Part shown: positions 1 to 8,302 of the stretch, one piece after another
Layout: each line of letters begins with the position of its first letter
Position numbering within the stretch: position 1 is the first letter of the stretch
DNA from: M3007 sp044224705
GTDB taxonomy: Bacteria; Bacteroidota; Bacteroidia; Chitinophagales; Saprospiraceae
DNA length: 52,183 nucleotides
Direction of reading: 5' to 3'
Assembly (NCBI GenBank): GCA_044224705.1
Contig: JBGAJY010000012.1
Span: 1 to 52,183 of the forward strand
Position numbers and translations under genes: made by a program
The notes under the pieces: model-generated
The model's input: only the letters and a program-made list of their open reading frames with translations
What the model was told of the DNA's origin: nothing
Database searches by the model: none

Positions 1-4
1 AATT

Positions 5-118
5 GTTGGTGTCTTTGGCGGTGGGGTCCCACCTCTTCCCATTCCGAACAGAGTCGTTAAGCCCACCAGCGCCGATGGTACTGCGGTTGTTGCCGCGGGA
101 GAGTAGGTCGATGCCAAC
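5..118 (+). rRNA. rrf: 5S ribosomal RNA
   Basis: This is a complete 5S rRNA of about 114 nt. It carries the universal core CCCATTCCGAACAGAG (around 37-54) and the 3' GAGAGTAGGTCG block. The ends GTTGGTGTC and GATGCCAAC pair to form helix I, which sets the boundaries to within a few bases. It lies at the very edge of the window, so it is presumably the last gene of a 16S-23S-5S operon whose other genes lie upstream outside the window. A terminator follows 10 nt downstream. Confidence 0.95.
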
Positions 119-128
119 TCAAATTAAC

Positions 129-164
129 AGCCCTTGTCACCTATGCGTGGCAAGGGCTTTTTTT
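129..164 (+). terminator. Intrinsic terminator of the rRNA operon
   Basis: A 12-bp stem (129-140 with 147-158, one G-T pair) closes a 6-nt loop and is followed directly by a run of seven T. It sits 10 nt after the 5S gene, as expected for the end of an rRNA operon. Confidence 0.9.
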
Positions 165-215
165 ATAGCCAGTTTGTGCAACAAGCAACAGTTTTTCAAT
201 TGTTGTTTTTCCAGC

Positions 216-270
216 TTTGAATACCGCGGCCCGTAATGCTATAAAAGCGTTACGGGCCGCGGTATTCAAA
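216..270. repeat. Long perfect hairpin between rRNA operon and amylase gene
   Basis: A 21-bp perfect inverted repeat (216-236 with 250-270) is extended by GCT/AGC and one G-T pair, giving a stem of about 25 bp around the 5-nt loop ATAAA. The centre is very GC-rich and includes CCGCGG. No T-run follows it on either strand, so it is not a standard intrinsic terminator. It lies 18 bp past the end of the convergent amylase gene and may act as a transcript-end or mRNA-stabilising structure for that gene (inference). Confidence 0.85.
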
Positions 271-288
271 ACAGATCAACACGCACAA

Positions 289-1713
289 TTATTTATTGGA
301 CAGAATCAAATAACCAAACGCCCCCAATTGCCGTCTTTCACCTGATTTCAACGTCAACTGTGGTTGCCCGGGAGCAAACACATCGCGCCATTGGCCTTGT
401 AAAATAGGGTCTGTCCAGGTGATATCAACAGGTTTGTCCGACAGGTTGAACAGACAAACCACTGCATCCCCGGATTTTTTCCGATAAAAGGCATAAACAT
501 GTGCATCGTCCGAAGTCTGGATTTTATGCAAAACCCCGCCATTATGGCCATTCCACAAGGCCTGGTTCCGGTGCTTCAGTGTAGTTAGGGTTTTAAAAAA
601 TGCTGCTCGCGATTTTCCATTCCAATCGATCTCGTCCTTATTGAAAAAAAGCAAGCGCTTGTCGAGACTAGCCTCCTGGCCGTTGTAGATCAATCCCATG
701 CCTTCTATCATGAAACAAAGCGCCGTGTAGCAGTCCCCGCCCGATCCAAAGAGTTCTCTTTCCGTGCCATTCCAGGAGTTTTCATCGTGGTTTTGAGTGA
801 AATTCATTTGCCAGCCCCGGGTGCCGAAACGGTTTTTTATGTCTTCAGTATGTAAGTAGATCGCCGAAGCGGGCTTTGAACCTTTTGCCACTTCTTTAAT
901 TACCGCGTGTAAACCCCAACCATAATTCATTTCAAAACAGGCTGCGAATTGCTCGCGCCCTTTGTCTTCATTTTCAGCCAGCATGAATACGGGCCGGATT
1001 TTGTCGAGCCGAGGGCGCAATTCCAGCCAGAAAGAAGTTGGCACGGCGCCCGCCACGTCTTCGCGGAAACCGTCAATGGCGGTGTTTTTCAGCCAAAATT
1101 CGTGGGCGCGCATCCAGGCTTCCCGGAGTTCCGGGTTGTCGAAGTCGAGCTGTGCCACGTCTGTCCAGCCCCATTTGGTCCCATCAGAATTGATGGGGTC
1201 AGTGATTTTGCCGTCCGGGCCTTTCTCGTACCATTCGGGGTGTTCTTTCATCCATTTGGCATCCCAACCTGTGTGGTTGGGCACAAAGTCGAGGATAACC
1301 TTCATGCCCAACTCATGTGCACGGGCGACGAGCCGGTTGAAATCGTCCATGGTGCCGTAACGGGGATTGACCGCTTCAAAATCGAGCGGCGCATAGTGCG
1401 AGCCAAAGCACTCGCTGGTCACGCCTTCGTGGCATTTGCGATTGGTGGTCGCTAAAGGGTAAATCGGCATCAGCCACAGAATGTCCACACCCAGATCGCG
1501 GATGCGCGGCAACTCCTGGGTAAATGCATTAAAGGTGCCGGCTTTGGAAAACTGCCGGATGTTGACCTCATAAATGACTGCATTTTTAGCCCAACCCGGC
1601 GTGTGAAGCCTGTTTGCCGCCACAGGAGTGCTTCCAGCCGGCAGAACGCCGGTGTTTTTACAGGAAATGACCAGCAAGGCAAATACTGCCAGTAAAAAAA
1701 TCTTTGTACGCAT
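289..1713 (-). CDS. GH13 alpha-amylase family lipoprotein
   Basis: A 474-residue glycoside hydrolase of family 13, predicted to cleave or rearrange alpha-glucosidic bonds of starch-like glucans at the cell envelope. The start at 1713 is chosen because the peptide from there is a typical lipoprotein signal (hydrophobic residues 5-16, lipobox VISC, Cys18). The open frame continues upstream to 1920 but that part is basic and not signal-like. The four GH13 regions are visible: DFVPNH (142-147), GFREDVA with nucleophile Asp219, the acid/base Glu247 in MLAENED, and QNHDE (307-311). The Glu between Arg217 and Asp219 is a less common variant of region II. No SusC/SusD pair or other glycan genes are next to it, so the substrate cannot be inferred from context. 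The family is secure; the exact specificity (amylase, glucosidase or transferase) is not. Confidence 0.9.
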   Translation of the reverse strand: MRTKIFLLAVFALLVISCKNTGVLPAGSTPVAANRLHTPGWAKNAVIYEVNIRQFSKAGTFNAFTQELPRIRDLGVDILWLMPIYPLATTNRKCHEGVTSECFGSHYAPLDFEAVNPRYGTMDDFNRLVARAHELGMKVILDFVPNHTGWDAKWMKEHPEWYEKGPDGKITDPINSDGTKWGWTDVAQLDFDNPELREAWMRAHEFWLKNTAIDGFREDVAGAVPTSFWLELRPRLDKIRPVFMLAENEDKGREQFAACFEMNYGWGLHAVIKEVAKGSKPASAIYLHTEDIKNRFGTRGWQMNFTQNHDENSWNGTERELFGSGGDCYTALCFMIEGMGLIYNGQEASLDKRLLFFNKDEIDWNGKSRAAFFKTLTTLKHRNQALWNGHNGGVLHKIQTSDDAHVYAFYRKKSGDAVVCLFNLSDKPVDITWTDPILQGQWRDVFAPGQPQLTLKSGERRQLGAFGYLILSNK

Positions 1714-2237
1714 ATCGGCTTGCGTTTTTGATGTTAAAAAATTCGGATGCTGAAAAGGATTTTCAATGCCAAAGTACATGGACCCTGCGCAGAATTTTAA
1801 CGGGTGAAAAAAAACTCCAAGACTGGAAAAAAAAGATAAAAAATTTCCTGTCGGCATGCTGAAAAAACCGGTTCGCCGCTTTCTAGTAAAACGCCACCGT
1901 TTTCTAAAAAAATCAACCAAATACTGTCTGCCAATTGACGCGATTTGCCTTGCAATTCATTCCATCTCTGCCCGAATCTGAAATTTATTTTCCCTGGGTT
2001 TTTTCACAAAAAGAGTTTTTATCCTCACAAAATATACAATAAAAGCAATAATAAAATAAGCGTTAAAATATTGATAATCAAACGTTAAGTGGGTAATTGA
2101 ATTGAGGCAAGTACGTTTTTTTCTTTTCACAAAGCCTTAAAAATGTTATTGCTGGCGGGAGAGCGGTGATGGACTTTTGTATCGTCTTCAAGGACAAACG
2201 AGGTACACACTTTACTTCACCCGCTAATTCTTAATCC
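1714..2237. other. Intergenic region between divergent genes
   Basis: About 520 bases separate the amylase gene (minus) from the small secreted protein gene (plus). The stretch is AT-rich, especially 2030-2100, where CGTTAA occurs twice as a direct repeat about 25 bp apart. The upstream extension of the amylase open frame (1714-1920) does not look coding. I see no RNA gene and no clear TAnnTTTG promoter. It must hold the promoters of both flanking genes. Confidence 0.5.
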
Positions 2238-2621
2238 ATGTTTACTATGCCTTTGGTTCGGTTATCCTTTATTGCAATTTGCGGCTTCTTCGCCCTCAGC
2301 CTTTGCTCCTTCCGTTTTGACGCTTCCCGTATTGAGGGCGGCTGGATGTGCAGCACCAAATCCGGCAACTGGGATGAGTACACTTCCTATCAACTCAATT
2401 GCGGCGGCGGCGTGATGTTCAAAGCCGACCACACCGTGGAAAGCACCACAAGCGACGCTATGTTGCCTACTGGCACCCGCTGGCAGGTAGAGGGCAACCA
2501 ACTGATCTTGCGTGATTCCAAGGGGAATCCGTTCATGACGTACGAAATCAAACACCTGGACGACAGCCAGCTCCTGCTGGTTCGCAAAGAGGTCCTCTAT
2601 GCATTTAACCGTGAAAAATAA
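2238..2621 (+). CDS. Small secreted lipocalin-like protein, unknown function
   Basis: A 127-residue protein with an N-terminal hydrophobic segment (about residues 6-24) consistent with a signal peptide. The mature part begins with a G-x-W motif (IEGGW), then short alternating beta-strand segments and a Thr/Ser-rich middle. This is the pattern of the small lipocalin-like domains common in Bacteroidota exported proteins. Two cysteines (in WMCS and LNCGGG) could form a disulfide. A start at Met4 is also possible. No catalytic residues are recognisable. It stands alone, with rnpB convergent downstream. Confidence 0.65.
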   Translation: MFTMPLVRLSFIAICGFFALSLCSFRFDASRIEGGWMCSTKSGNWDEYTSYQLNCGGGVMFKADHTVESTTSDAMLPTGTRWQVEGNQLILRDSKGNPFMTYEIKHLDDSQLLLVRKEVLYAFNREK

Positions 2622-2703
2622 ACCGATAGCAGCCTCCTGTTGAACTTAAACAGAGCGCTTGCAATGTGAAGTAGTCGGACTTCCGACAAAACGAGCCATA
2701 ACA

Positions 2704-2747
2704 AACGCGCGTCTGTAACCCAGGTGAACGACGCGCGTTGCATTTTT
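2704..2747 (+). terminator. Possible terminator hairpin
   Basis: A 9-bp inverted repeat (AACGCGCGT, 2704-2712, with 2731-2739) with an 18-nt loop is followed by GCATTTTT. It lies about 80 bp past the small secreted protein gene and just beyond the 3' end of the convergent rnpB. The loop is large and the T-run short, so this is tentative. Confidence 0.4.
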
Positions 2748-2762
2748 GGAAAAAGAAAAAAA

Positions 2763-3142
2763 ACCACGCACCTGTAAGCCGGATTCTGTTCTTCGGTTGC
2801 CCGAAGCCTCTGCCATTTATCTGACACTGGCCGTCGCTGGCCAGCGTTTGCGCTGCCTACCCCCCTTGTGTCGCCCGCGAGCCGCAGGCGTCCTGGTCCG
2901 AAGACCGGGAAACAAGGTGTACATGGCATTTCAACCCGCAAGGTTTGTCCGCGTCCCGGATTGCCCCGGGAGGCTGTGCGCTCTTACCGCACATTTTCAC
3001 CCTTACCCCGCCAAAGGCGTGGCGGTTATTTTCTGTGACCCTTTCTGTTCCCGATCTGTATCGGGACCCACCCGTTAGGTGGTGCGGCGCCCTGTGTTGT
3101 CCGGACTTTCCTCCCCGTAAGGCGGCAGAGCGGTGCGTGGTG
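2763..3142 (-). ncRNA. rnpB: RNase P RNA
   Basis: Catalytic RNA of ribonuclease P (bacterial type A), which matures tRNA 5' ends. Read on the minus strand it contains the conserved 5' block GAGGAAAGTCCGGAC (around 3104-3118), followed by ACACAGGGCGCCG, and the 3' block ACAGAATCCGGCTTAC (around 2774-2790); these pair to form P4 and flanking helices. The ends pair as P1 (ACCACGCACC with GGTGCGTGGT), which sets the limits at about 3142 and 2763, a length of about 380 nt. A run of eight U follows the 3' end, giving termination. Several short open frames inside it are spurious. Confidence 0.95.
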
Positions 3143-3241
3143 TTTTTTGAATTGGCCCCATATCGACGCTGATCGCCGGACGGGGTCACAGGATAGTACT
3201 TTTACCGGGAAAATCCCTGAAAATTGCCGGCTGCGCAGGTA

Positions 3242-3270
3242 TTGGCTTAAACTTTGTTCCGCTACTTTTG
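3242..3270 (+). promoter_or_regulatory. Promoter of the NtrY-like kinase gene
   Basis: TTG at 3242-3244 and a perfect -7 element TACTTTTG at 3263-3270 are separated by 18 bp, matching the Bacteroidota consensus (TTG, 17-20 bp, TAnnTTTG). Transcription would start near 3277, leaving a leader of about 90 nt before the ATG at 3370. Confidence 0.7.
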
Positions 3271-3369
3271 CCGCGCCCTGAAAAGTCAAAAAAGGCCTGA
3301 GCCAATGCGCGGCGGATTTTGTAAAAACCCTGTTAGCGTTTTGATTTTCAGCGCCTTGCCAAAATTATC

Positions 3370-6300
3370 ATGACAAAACGACTGTTGCTGTTCCTGGCTG
3401 TAGAAGCCATCCTGCTGGCTGTGGCTGTGTTTGCCGACCGCTGGCACAAAGATATGCAACGGCCCGAACACTACGCCCTGAGCATCTCTTCGTATCTCAA
3501 CCGTCAGGAGCAGGAGGCGCTGGAATGGGTAGGAACGCAAAAAGGTTTGCTGGACAAGTCGATGTCAGTGGGCGCCGTACTGGCGGCAGGCGAACTGAGC
3601 CCAGCGCTCGCCGGACAGGCTGAAAAAGACTACACAATTTTGTTGTTGCGAGGAGATTCCTTGCTGCTTTGGACGAATAATGCCGCCCTGCCCGCTCCGC
3701 AGGAATTGTCCAGGCTGGCTGCATTGCCCGGTCAGGGCCATTCCCTCGTACAATTACCCCTCGGCTATTATTGCGCCTACAAAGAGCCTTTGGGCGCTGC
3801 AAATCTGCTGGTACTGACACCTTTGCGATATACGCTCGACACCCAGGACCCCGCGCGAAAAACCCTTTTTCCCGCAGGGCAAAATATCCCGGCATCGGTC
3901 GTATTGAGCACAACACCAACGCCTTATGCCATACAGGCTGGAGGACAAAATCTGTGCTGGCTCCAAATGTCCGAAGGGTATAGCGCCCTCGACGCCGATT
4001 GGCTGAGCTGGCTGAAATTCGGCGCCTTCGCTTTGTTTTTCTTCTTCCTTTTTTCAGCCGTACAGCGCGGTGCTGCCGGGCTGAGTGCGCGATATGGCAC
4101 TGCCGCCGGAGCCGCTTTGCTGGGCTTATTTATCGGAGGGTTGTGTTGGCTGAATGTGCAATTCAACTTTACAGGCAACGAATTTGGCGATTTGCCCTTG
4201 TTTGGCGAGCGTTTTTCGCCACAATCCCGCATTGGCTCATCACTCGGCGACTGGCTGCTGTATGTCGGACTGACACTGTGGCTCATGTTTTTTTTCCACC
4301 GCAATTTTAAGGTGCAAAATGTCGGTGAGGCGCCAGCCGGCCTGCGAACTGGCTTGGCCGTCCTGTTTTTTTTCGCCATGATGTGCAGTGTGCCGGCCAG
4401 CGTAGCCGTATTCAAGGAACTCATTTTTCAATCAGACATCCATTTTGATTTTGATAACCTGCTGAATGTCAATGCATCCATCTTTCTTGCATTGGCCGGG
4501 CTGATTTTGATGCTCGCGGGCTTTTTTATATTTAATCACCGTCTGGTGCTCACCATTCACCGCCTGGAACTGCCAGCGCGGACGCGATACATCGCCCTGG
4601 GCGTTGCGGGCGTGCTGGTCCTCGGGCTTTCTGCCTTGGCTGGGCTGCATGTAAATGCCTTGGTCATTGCGTTATTCGCGGTGCTATACGCCACTATGCT
4701 CGACGTATTTGTCGACACCGAAGCGCCCGGTTTTGGCTGGATCGTATCCTGGCTGCTGCTGTTTTCGCTCTTTGCAAGTCAGCTGCTATACCAGTTCAAT
4801 ACCTTGAAAGACAGTGAATTGCGGCACCAATACGCTGAAGCGCTGGCAACTGACCGCGACTCCCTGCTGGCCGAGCCTTTGCTGAAAAAAGTTACGCAAA
4901 GCATCGCTCTGGATCCTCAATTGCCCATTTTATTAAAACCCTGGCCATTCAAACCCAGCGCGGATTCCCTGCGCAACTATTTGAATACAAGGGTTTTTGT
5001 GGAAAATTATCTGTTCCAGCATTACCGCCTCAAAGTGTTTGCCTTTGATCGCGAACAACAACCCCTGCTGCTGGGGCAATCGCAAAACCGGGCATACGTC
5101 GTTGACCAAAACTGGGAACGCGCCCAGCCGCTCGATGCCAACGATGCCTCGCTGCGCTTCCGCGCCGACGAAGACGGCACCTTCCGATACTTGTTCCACC
5201 TGCGCGTAGACCGGATGCAGGACCCCACACATCCGGCAGACATTTACTGTTTTTTTGACCGGGAGTATCCGAAGACAACGCGGGTGTATTCGGCCCTGTT
5301 CTTCAACCAGCCGTTCAAAGGCCTCGACCGGCTGAGCGACTACGATTTTTCCATTTGGACCAATAACCGCCTCGTGGTGGAAAAAGGCCCCCGCAATCCG
5401 GCTCTGGCTGTTCTGCAACTCAACAAAGGCGAATCCACCGAAATTATTTCCACCAACCCCGACCGCGTGGATGCCGTTCAGGCGAGCGCCGACGGCCGCA
5501 CCCTGGCCAGTGTCGGGCGGGCGACAGGCGGCTGGCTGAAACCGGTCTACCTGTTTTCTATCCTGTTTACGCTGGCCTCGCTCATCCTGTTTGGACTGGC
5601 GATCGTCAATTCCTGGCTGCAGGTGCTGCCCGAATACTACCGATTCTTCCTGAGCGCCCGCGGCTCGCTGGCCAAACGGATTCATTATTGGAACGTAGCC
5701 CTGATCGTTGTGGCGTTTGTCATCATCGGCTGGCTGAGCTACCGGCAGTTCGACCGTTCTTCCGAGCAGTCCGAGCGCTCAGGCCTGGACTACCGTTCGG
5801 CCGCGATGCTCACCCATCTGCGCGCCGAGTTGGGCAATCTGGATGCAGGGTCGGATAGCGTCCGGCATGCGTTGCCTCCAACGCTGGCGCCTTTTGCCAA
5901 CAGCTTGTCCATCGACGCCAACCTGTATGCAACCGACGGGACCATGACCTTCACCACCCGCGACGACTTGCGACAGCTGGGTATTTTACCCGGGAAAATG
6001 AGCCCTCAGGCGCTTTTTGCTTTGGAAAAGACACAAAAGGGCGAAGTGCTCGTCGCGGAAAAAACGGCGGGCTTCGAATATTTTACCAAATACCTGCCGA
6101 TCCGCAACAATCAGAACCAACTCCTGGCCTACCTCGGCGTGCCCTACAATTTCGCCGAACGACAAATCGGACCGGAAGTGTCCGATTTTGTGGGCATGCT
6201 TGCGAGCCTTTACGTGTTCCTGCTGCTGGTGGCTGCCGCTGCCACATTTTTCCTGGCAAATACTATCATCCGGCCGGTCAAAATGATCGGAGAAAAAATT

Positions 6301-7128
6301 CAACAACTTCGCCTCGAAGACAAAAACGAGCAGCTCCAGTATGCCGGCGACAGCCAGGACGAACTCAGCGACCTCGTGCGGGAATACAACCGGATGGTAG
6401 ACAAACTGGAAGATTCCAAAGGACAACTGATCCGCTTTGAACGCGAAGGCGCCTGGCGCGAAATGGCCCGGCAGGTCGCCCACGACATCAAAAACCCGCT
6501 GACGACCATGAAACTCTCCATGCAGCAACTGGAGCGCGTTTCATCGGACCCCACCCAGGCTGCCGCCTATTTGAAAAAAGCCATCACCCGCCTCATCGAA
6601 CAGATCGATTCGCTGGCCCAGATCGCTTCGGAATTCTCCATGTTTGCCAACCTCGACATCCGGGAAAAACACGACATGGTGCTCAACGAAGTGGTTGAAA
6701 GCGTGTACGACCTGTTCAGCGAACAAAAAGACCTGACCCACGAACTGAATCTGCCCCCCGAACGGTTGCACATCCTCGGCGACAAAAACCACCTCCTCCG
6801 CGTATTCAACAACCTGGTTATCAATGCCATGCAGGCAATCCCCTCCGACCGGAAAGGCCATATCGCCGTGTCGATGCAACGCGAAGGCTCGAAAGCCGTC
6901 GTAAAAATCAGCGACAACGGCGGCGGCATCCCGCCCGAAATCCGAGGACGGGTATTTGAACCCAATTTCACAACCAAAACGTCGGGAAGCGGCCTGGGCC
7001 TGGCTATTTGCCGAAAAATCATCGAAGCCCTCGATGGGACCATCCGCTTTGAAACCCGCGAAAACGAAGGCACCGACTTTTTTGTCGAACTGCCCGTCAC
7101 CTCGGTGGAATCGACGTCCGTCCGTTAA
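3370..7128 (+). CDS. Large multi-pass NtrY-like sensor histidine kinase
   Basis: A 1252-residue membrane histidine kinase. Hydrophobic segments suggest about 12 membrane passes: one at 4-21, eight between about 215 and 475, two at about 722-745 and 775-795, and one at about 942-965. Long extracytoplasmic stretches lie between them. A HAMP-like linker follows (about 964-1015, IIRPVKMIGEK). The kinase core has the H-box AHDIKNPLTTMK with phospho-acceptor His1038, the N-box NNLVINAMQAI (1147 on), DNGGGIP (Asp1182) and the G2 box GSGLGLAI (1206-1213). The H-box most resembles NtrY. No response regulator is adjacent, so its partner must be encoded elsewhere. NtrY proteins usually have about 700-750 residues; the extra length is the N-terminal membrane region. 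Its stop codon overlaps that of the convergent lipoprotein gene (bases 7125-7128, TTAA). Confidence 0.9.
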   Translation: MTKRLLLFLAVEAILLAVAVFADRWHKDMQRPEHYALSISSYLNRQEQEALEWVGTQKGLLDKSMSVGAVLAAGELSPALAGQAEKDYTILLLRGDSLLLWTNNAALPAPQELSRLAALPGQGHSLVQLPLGYYCAYKEPLGAANLLVLTPLRYTLDTQDPARKTLFPAGQNIPASVVLSTTPTPYAIQAGGQNLCWLQMSEGYSALDADWLSWLKFGAFALFFFFLFSAVQRGAAGLSARYGTAAGAALLGLFIGGLCWLNVQFNFTGNEFGDLPLFGERFSPQSRIGSSLGDWLLYVGLTLWLMFFFHRNFKVQNVGEAPAGLRTGLAVLFFFAMMCSVPASVAVFKELIFQSDIHFDFDNLLNVNASIFLALAGLILMLAGFFIFNHRLVLTIHRLELPARTRYIALGVAGVLVLGLSALAGLHVNALVIALFAVLYATMLDVFVDTEAPGFGWIVSWLLLFSLFASQLLYQFNTLKDSELRHQYAEALATDRDSLLAEPLLKKVTQSIALDPQLPILLKPWPFKPSADSLRNYLNTRVFVENYLFQHYRLKVFAFDREQQPLLLGQSQNRAYVVDQNWERAQPLDANDASLRFRADEDGTFRYLFHLRVDRMQDPTHPADIYCFFDREYPKTTRVYSALFFNQPFKGLDRLSDYDFSIWTNNRLVVEKGPRNPALAVLQLNKGESTEIISTNPDRVDAVQASADGRTLASVGRATGGWLKPVYLFSILFTLASLILFGLAIVNSWLQVLPEYYRFFLSARGSLAKRIHYWNVALIVVAFVIIGWLSYRQFDRSSEQSERSGLDYRSAAMLTHLRAELGNLDAGSDSVRHALPPTLAPFANSLSIDANLYATDGTMTFTTRDDLRQLGILPGKMSPQALFALEKTQKGEVLVAEKTAGFEYFTKYLPIRNNQNQLLAYLGVPYNFAERQIGPEVSDFVGMLASLYVFLLLVAAAATFFLANTIIRPVKMIGEKIQQLRLEDKNEQLQYAGDSQDELSDLVREYNRMVDKLEDSKGQLIRFEREGAWREMARQVAHDIKNPLTTMKLSMQQLERVSSDPTQAAAYLKKAITRLIEQIDSLAQIASEFSMFANLDIREKHDMVLNEVVESVYDLFSEQKDLTHELNLPPERLHILGDKNHLLRVFNNLVINAMQAIPSDRKGHIAVSMQREGSKAVVKISDNGGGIPPEIRGRVFEPNFTTKTSGSGLGLAICRKIIEALDGTIRFETRENEGTDFFVELPVTSVESTSVR

Positions 7129-8252
7129 GGATAGGCCACGGCAATCGTTGCCACGCCATTGAAAGGCATTCCAAAACCATCGGCATTGAACAACCGGCAG
7201 CGGAATTGCACCCGCATCCAGCTGGTTTTTTCTCCGTTTTCATTGGGCTCGTAAAAAGCAGATTCCAAAACCTGGAAATAGCTGTCCGAGGGTTGTTGGC
7301 CCAGATCGGAGCGCAGGATTTGTCCGGTTTCCGGCTGTATCCACTGGAGGGCTACGCGGCCCAATTGCAACTCATCATTGATCGAAATGGAATCGGTGCG
7401 CTCGACCACAATCCCGGGCGACTCATTGATTTCTCCGCCGGCGCCGATGTTCAGCGCGAGGGCGGAAGCCGTGCAGCCATTGCTGCTGGTGACCGTGACG
7501 GCGTAGACCGTGGTCAGTGAAACAGAATCCACTACAAAAGTCGAATCGACCGAGCCGGTATTCCATTGGAATTGAATGGCCCCCGGCCCCGACGTCACTT
7601 CCGCAGTCAGCCGATAGCCGTTGGGGGCCAGCAAACTGTCGGGTACGGCAATAATGGAAACTCCCGGACAGTCAGATTGATCGAAAAGATAATTGCGCGT
7701 CGAACTGCTGATAAAACCGTTGTCAGAAGAGTAATCCAGCCGAATATCGAGCGGAGTGAGATTTAAAAAATTATGGGAAAAGGAAGCCGCCCCCGATTCC
7801 GTGACCAGTTGGGACTGTTGGTAAATCTTCCAGAAATAGTTGCCGTCCGGAGCGGTCGTGAGTGCCGAAAATTGCAGGTGGGAAATAACCGTAGTGTCGC
7901 CTGCCGATTGTTTGTATGCATAAAAACCGGGGGCGATCACGCCGCTGTCCAGCTCCACTACGGCGCCGGGCTCAAAATTCCGGAACTCGAACGTGAAGGT
8001 TCCCGGGCAATCGGCATTGGGGCAATGGCTGTCGGCAAAAGCGCCGCGCATGGTGACCACATCGAAGCCGTCGCGGTCGAAACTGGTAAACAAATAACGC
8101 CCGTCCAGCCCTGCGGTCAGGGTTTGGGCGCTGGAATCGGACTCAAAGGAAACGCTGAATTCAGGCGTGTCATCGATGTCGTCCGGTATATCAGGCTTTT
8201 GGCAGGCGGCCAGCCACAAGGCTGCAAAAAGCACCCAAAGCATTGATTTCAT
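7125..8252 (-). CDS. PKD-containing lipoprotein, unknown function
   Basis: A 375-residue predicted lipoprotein: signal segment MKSMLWVLFAALWLAAC with lipobox LAAC and acylated Cys17, followed by an acidic tether. The middle resembles bacterial Ig/PKD-like domains. The segment around 225-265 (FQWNTGSVDS ... YAVTVTSSNGCTAS) matches the repeat type of the T9SS protein at 10420-12228. It is the last gene of the minus-strand sigma/anti-sigma cluster, 50 bp after the barrel-fused regulator, and may be an accessory surface component of that system (inference). Its stop overlaps the stop of the convergent kinase gene by the shared TTAA. Confidence 0.8.
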   Translation of the reverse strand: MKSMLWVLFAALWLAACQKPDIPDDIDDTPEFSVSFESDSSAQTLTAGLDGRYLFTSFDRDGFDVVTMRGAFADSHCPNADCPGTFTFEFRNFEPGAVVELDSGVIAPGFYAYKQSAGDTTVISHLQFSALTTAPDGNYFWKIYQQSQLVTESGAASFSHNFLNLTPLDIRLDYSSDNGFISSSTRNYLFDQSDCPGVSIIAVPDSLLAPNGYRLTAEVTSGPGAIQFQWNTGSVDSTFVVDSVSLTTVYAVTVTSSNGCTASALALNIGAGGEINESPGIVVERTDSISINDELQLGRVALQWIQPETGQILRSDLGQQPSDSYFQVLESAFYEPNENGEKTSWMRVQFRCRLFNADGFGMPFNGVATIAVAYP

Positions 8253-8302
8253 GTTATTTATGCCATTTGCGTCCCTTCAGGGATCAGAGGGGACAAGGTT
8301 TT

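Noticed and set aside
1714..1920. N-terminal extension of the amylase gene
   Set aside because: The open frame continues but the peptide is basic and Phe-rich and would bury the lipoprotein signal; the start at 1713 is far more plausible.
2154..2235. Stretch starting GGCGGGAG and ending CACCCGCT that looked like possible tRNA ends
   Set aside because: No T-loop GTTCGA-type sequence, no anticodon arm pairing and no CCA-proximal acceptor fit; treated as chance.
2746..3189. Several short open frames on both strands
   Set aside because: They lie inside the RNase P RNA gene, whose conserved segments and end pairing are clear.
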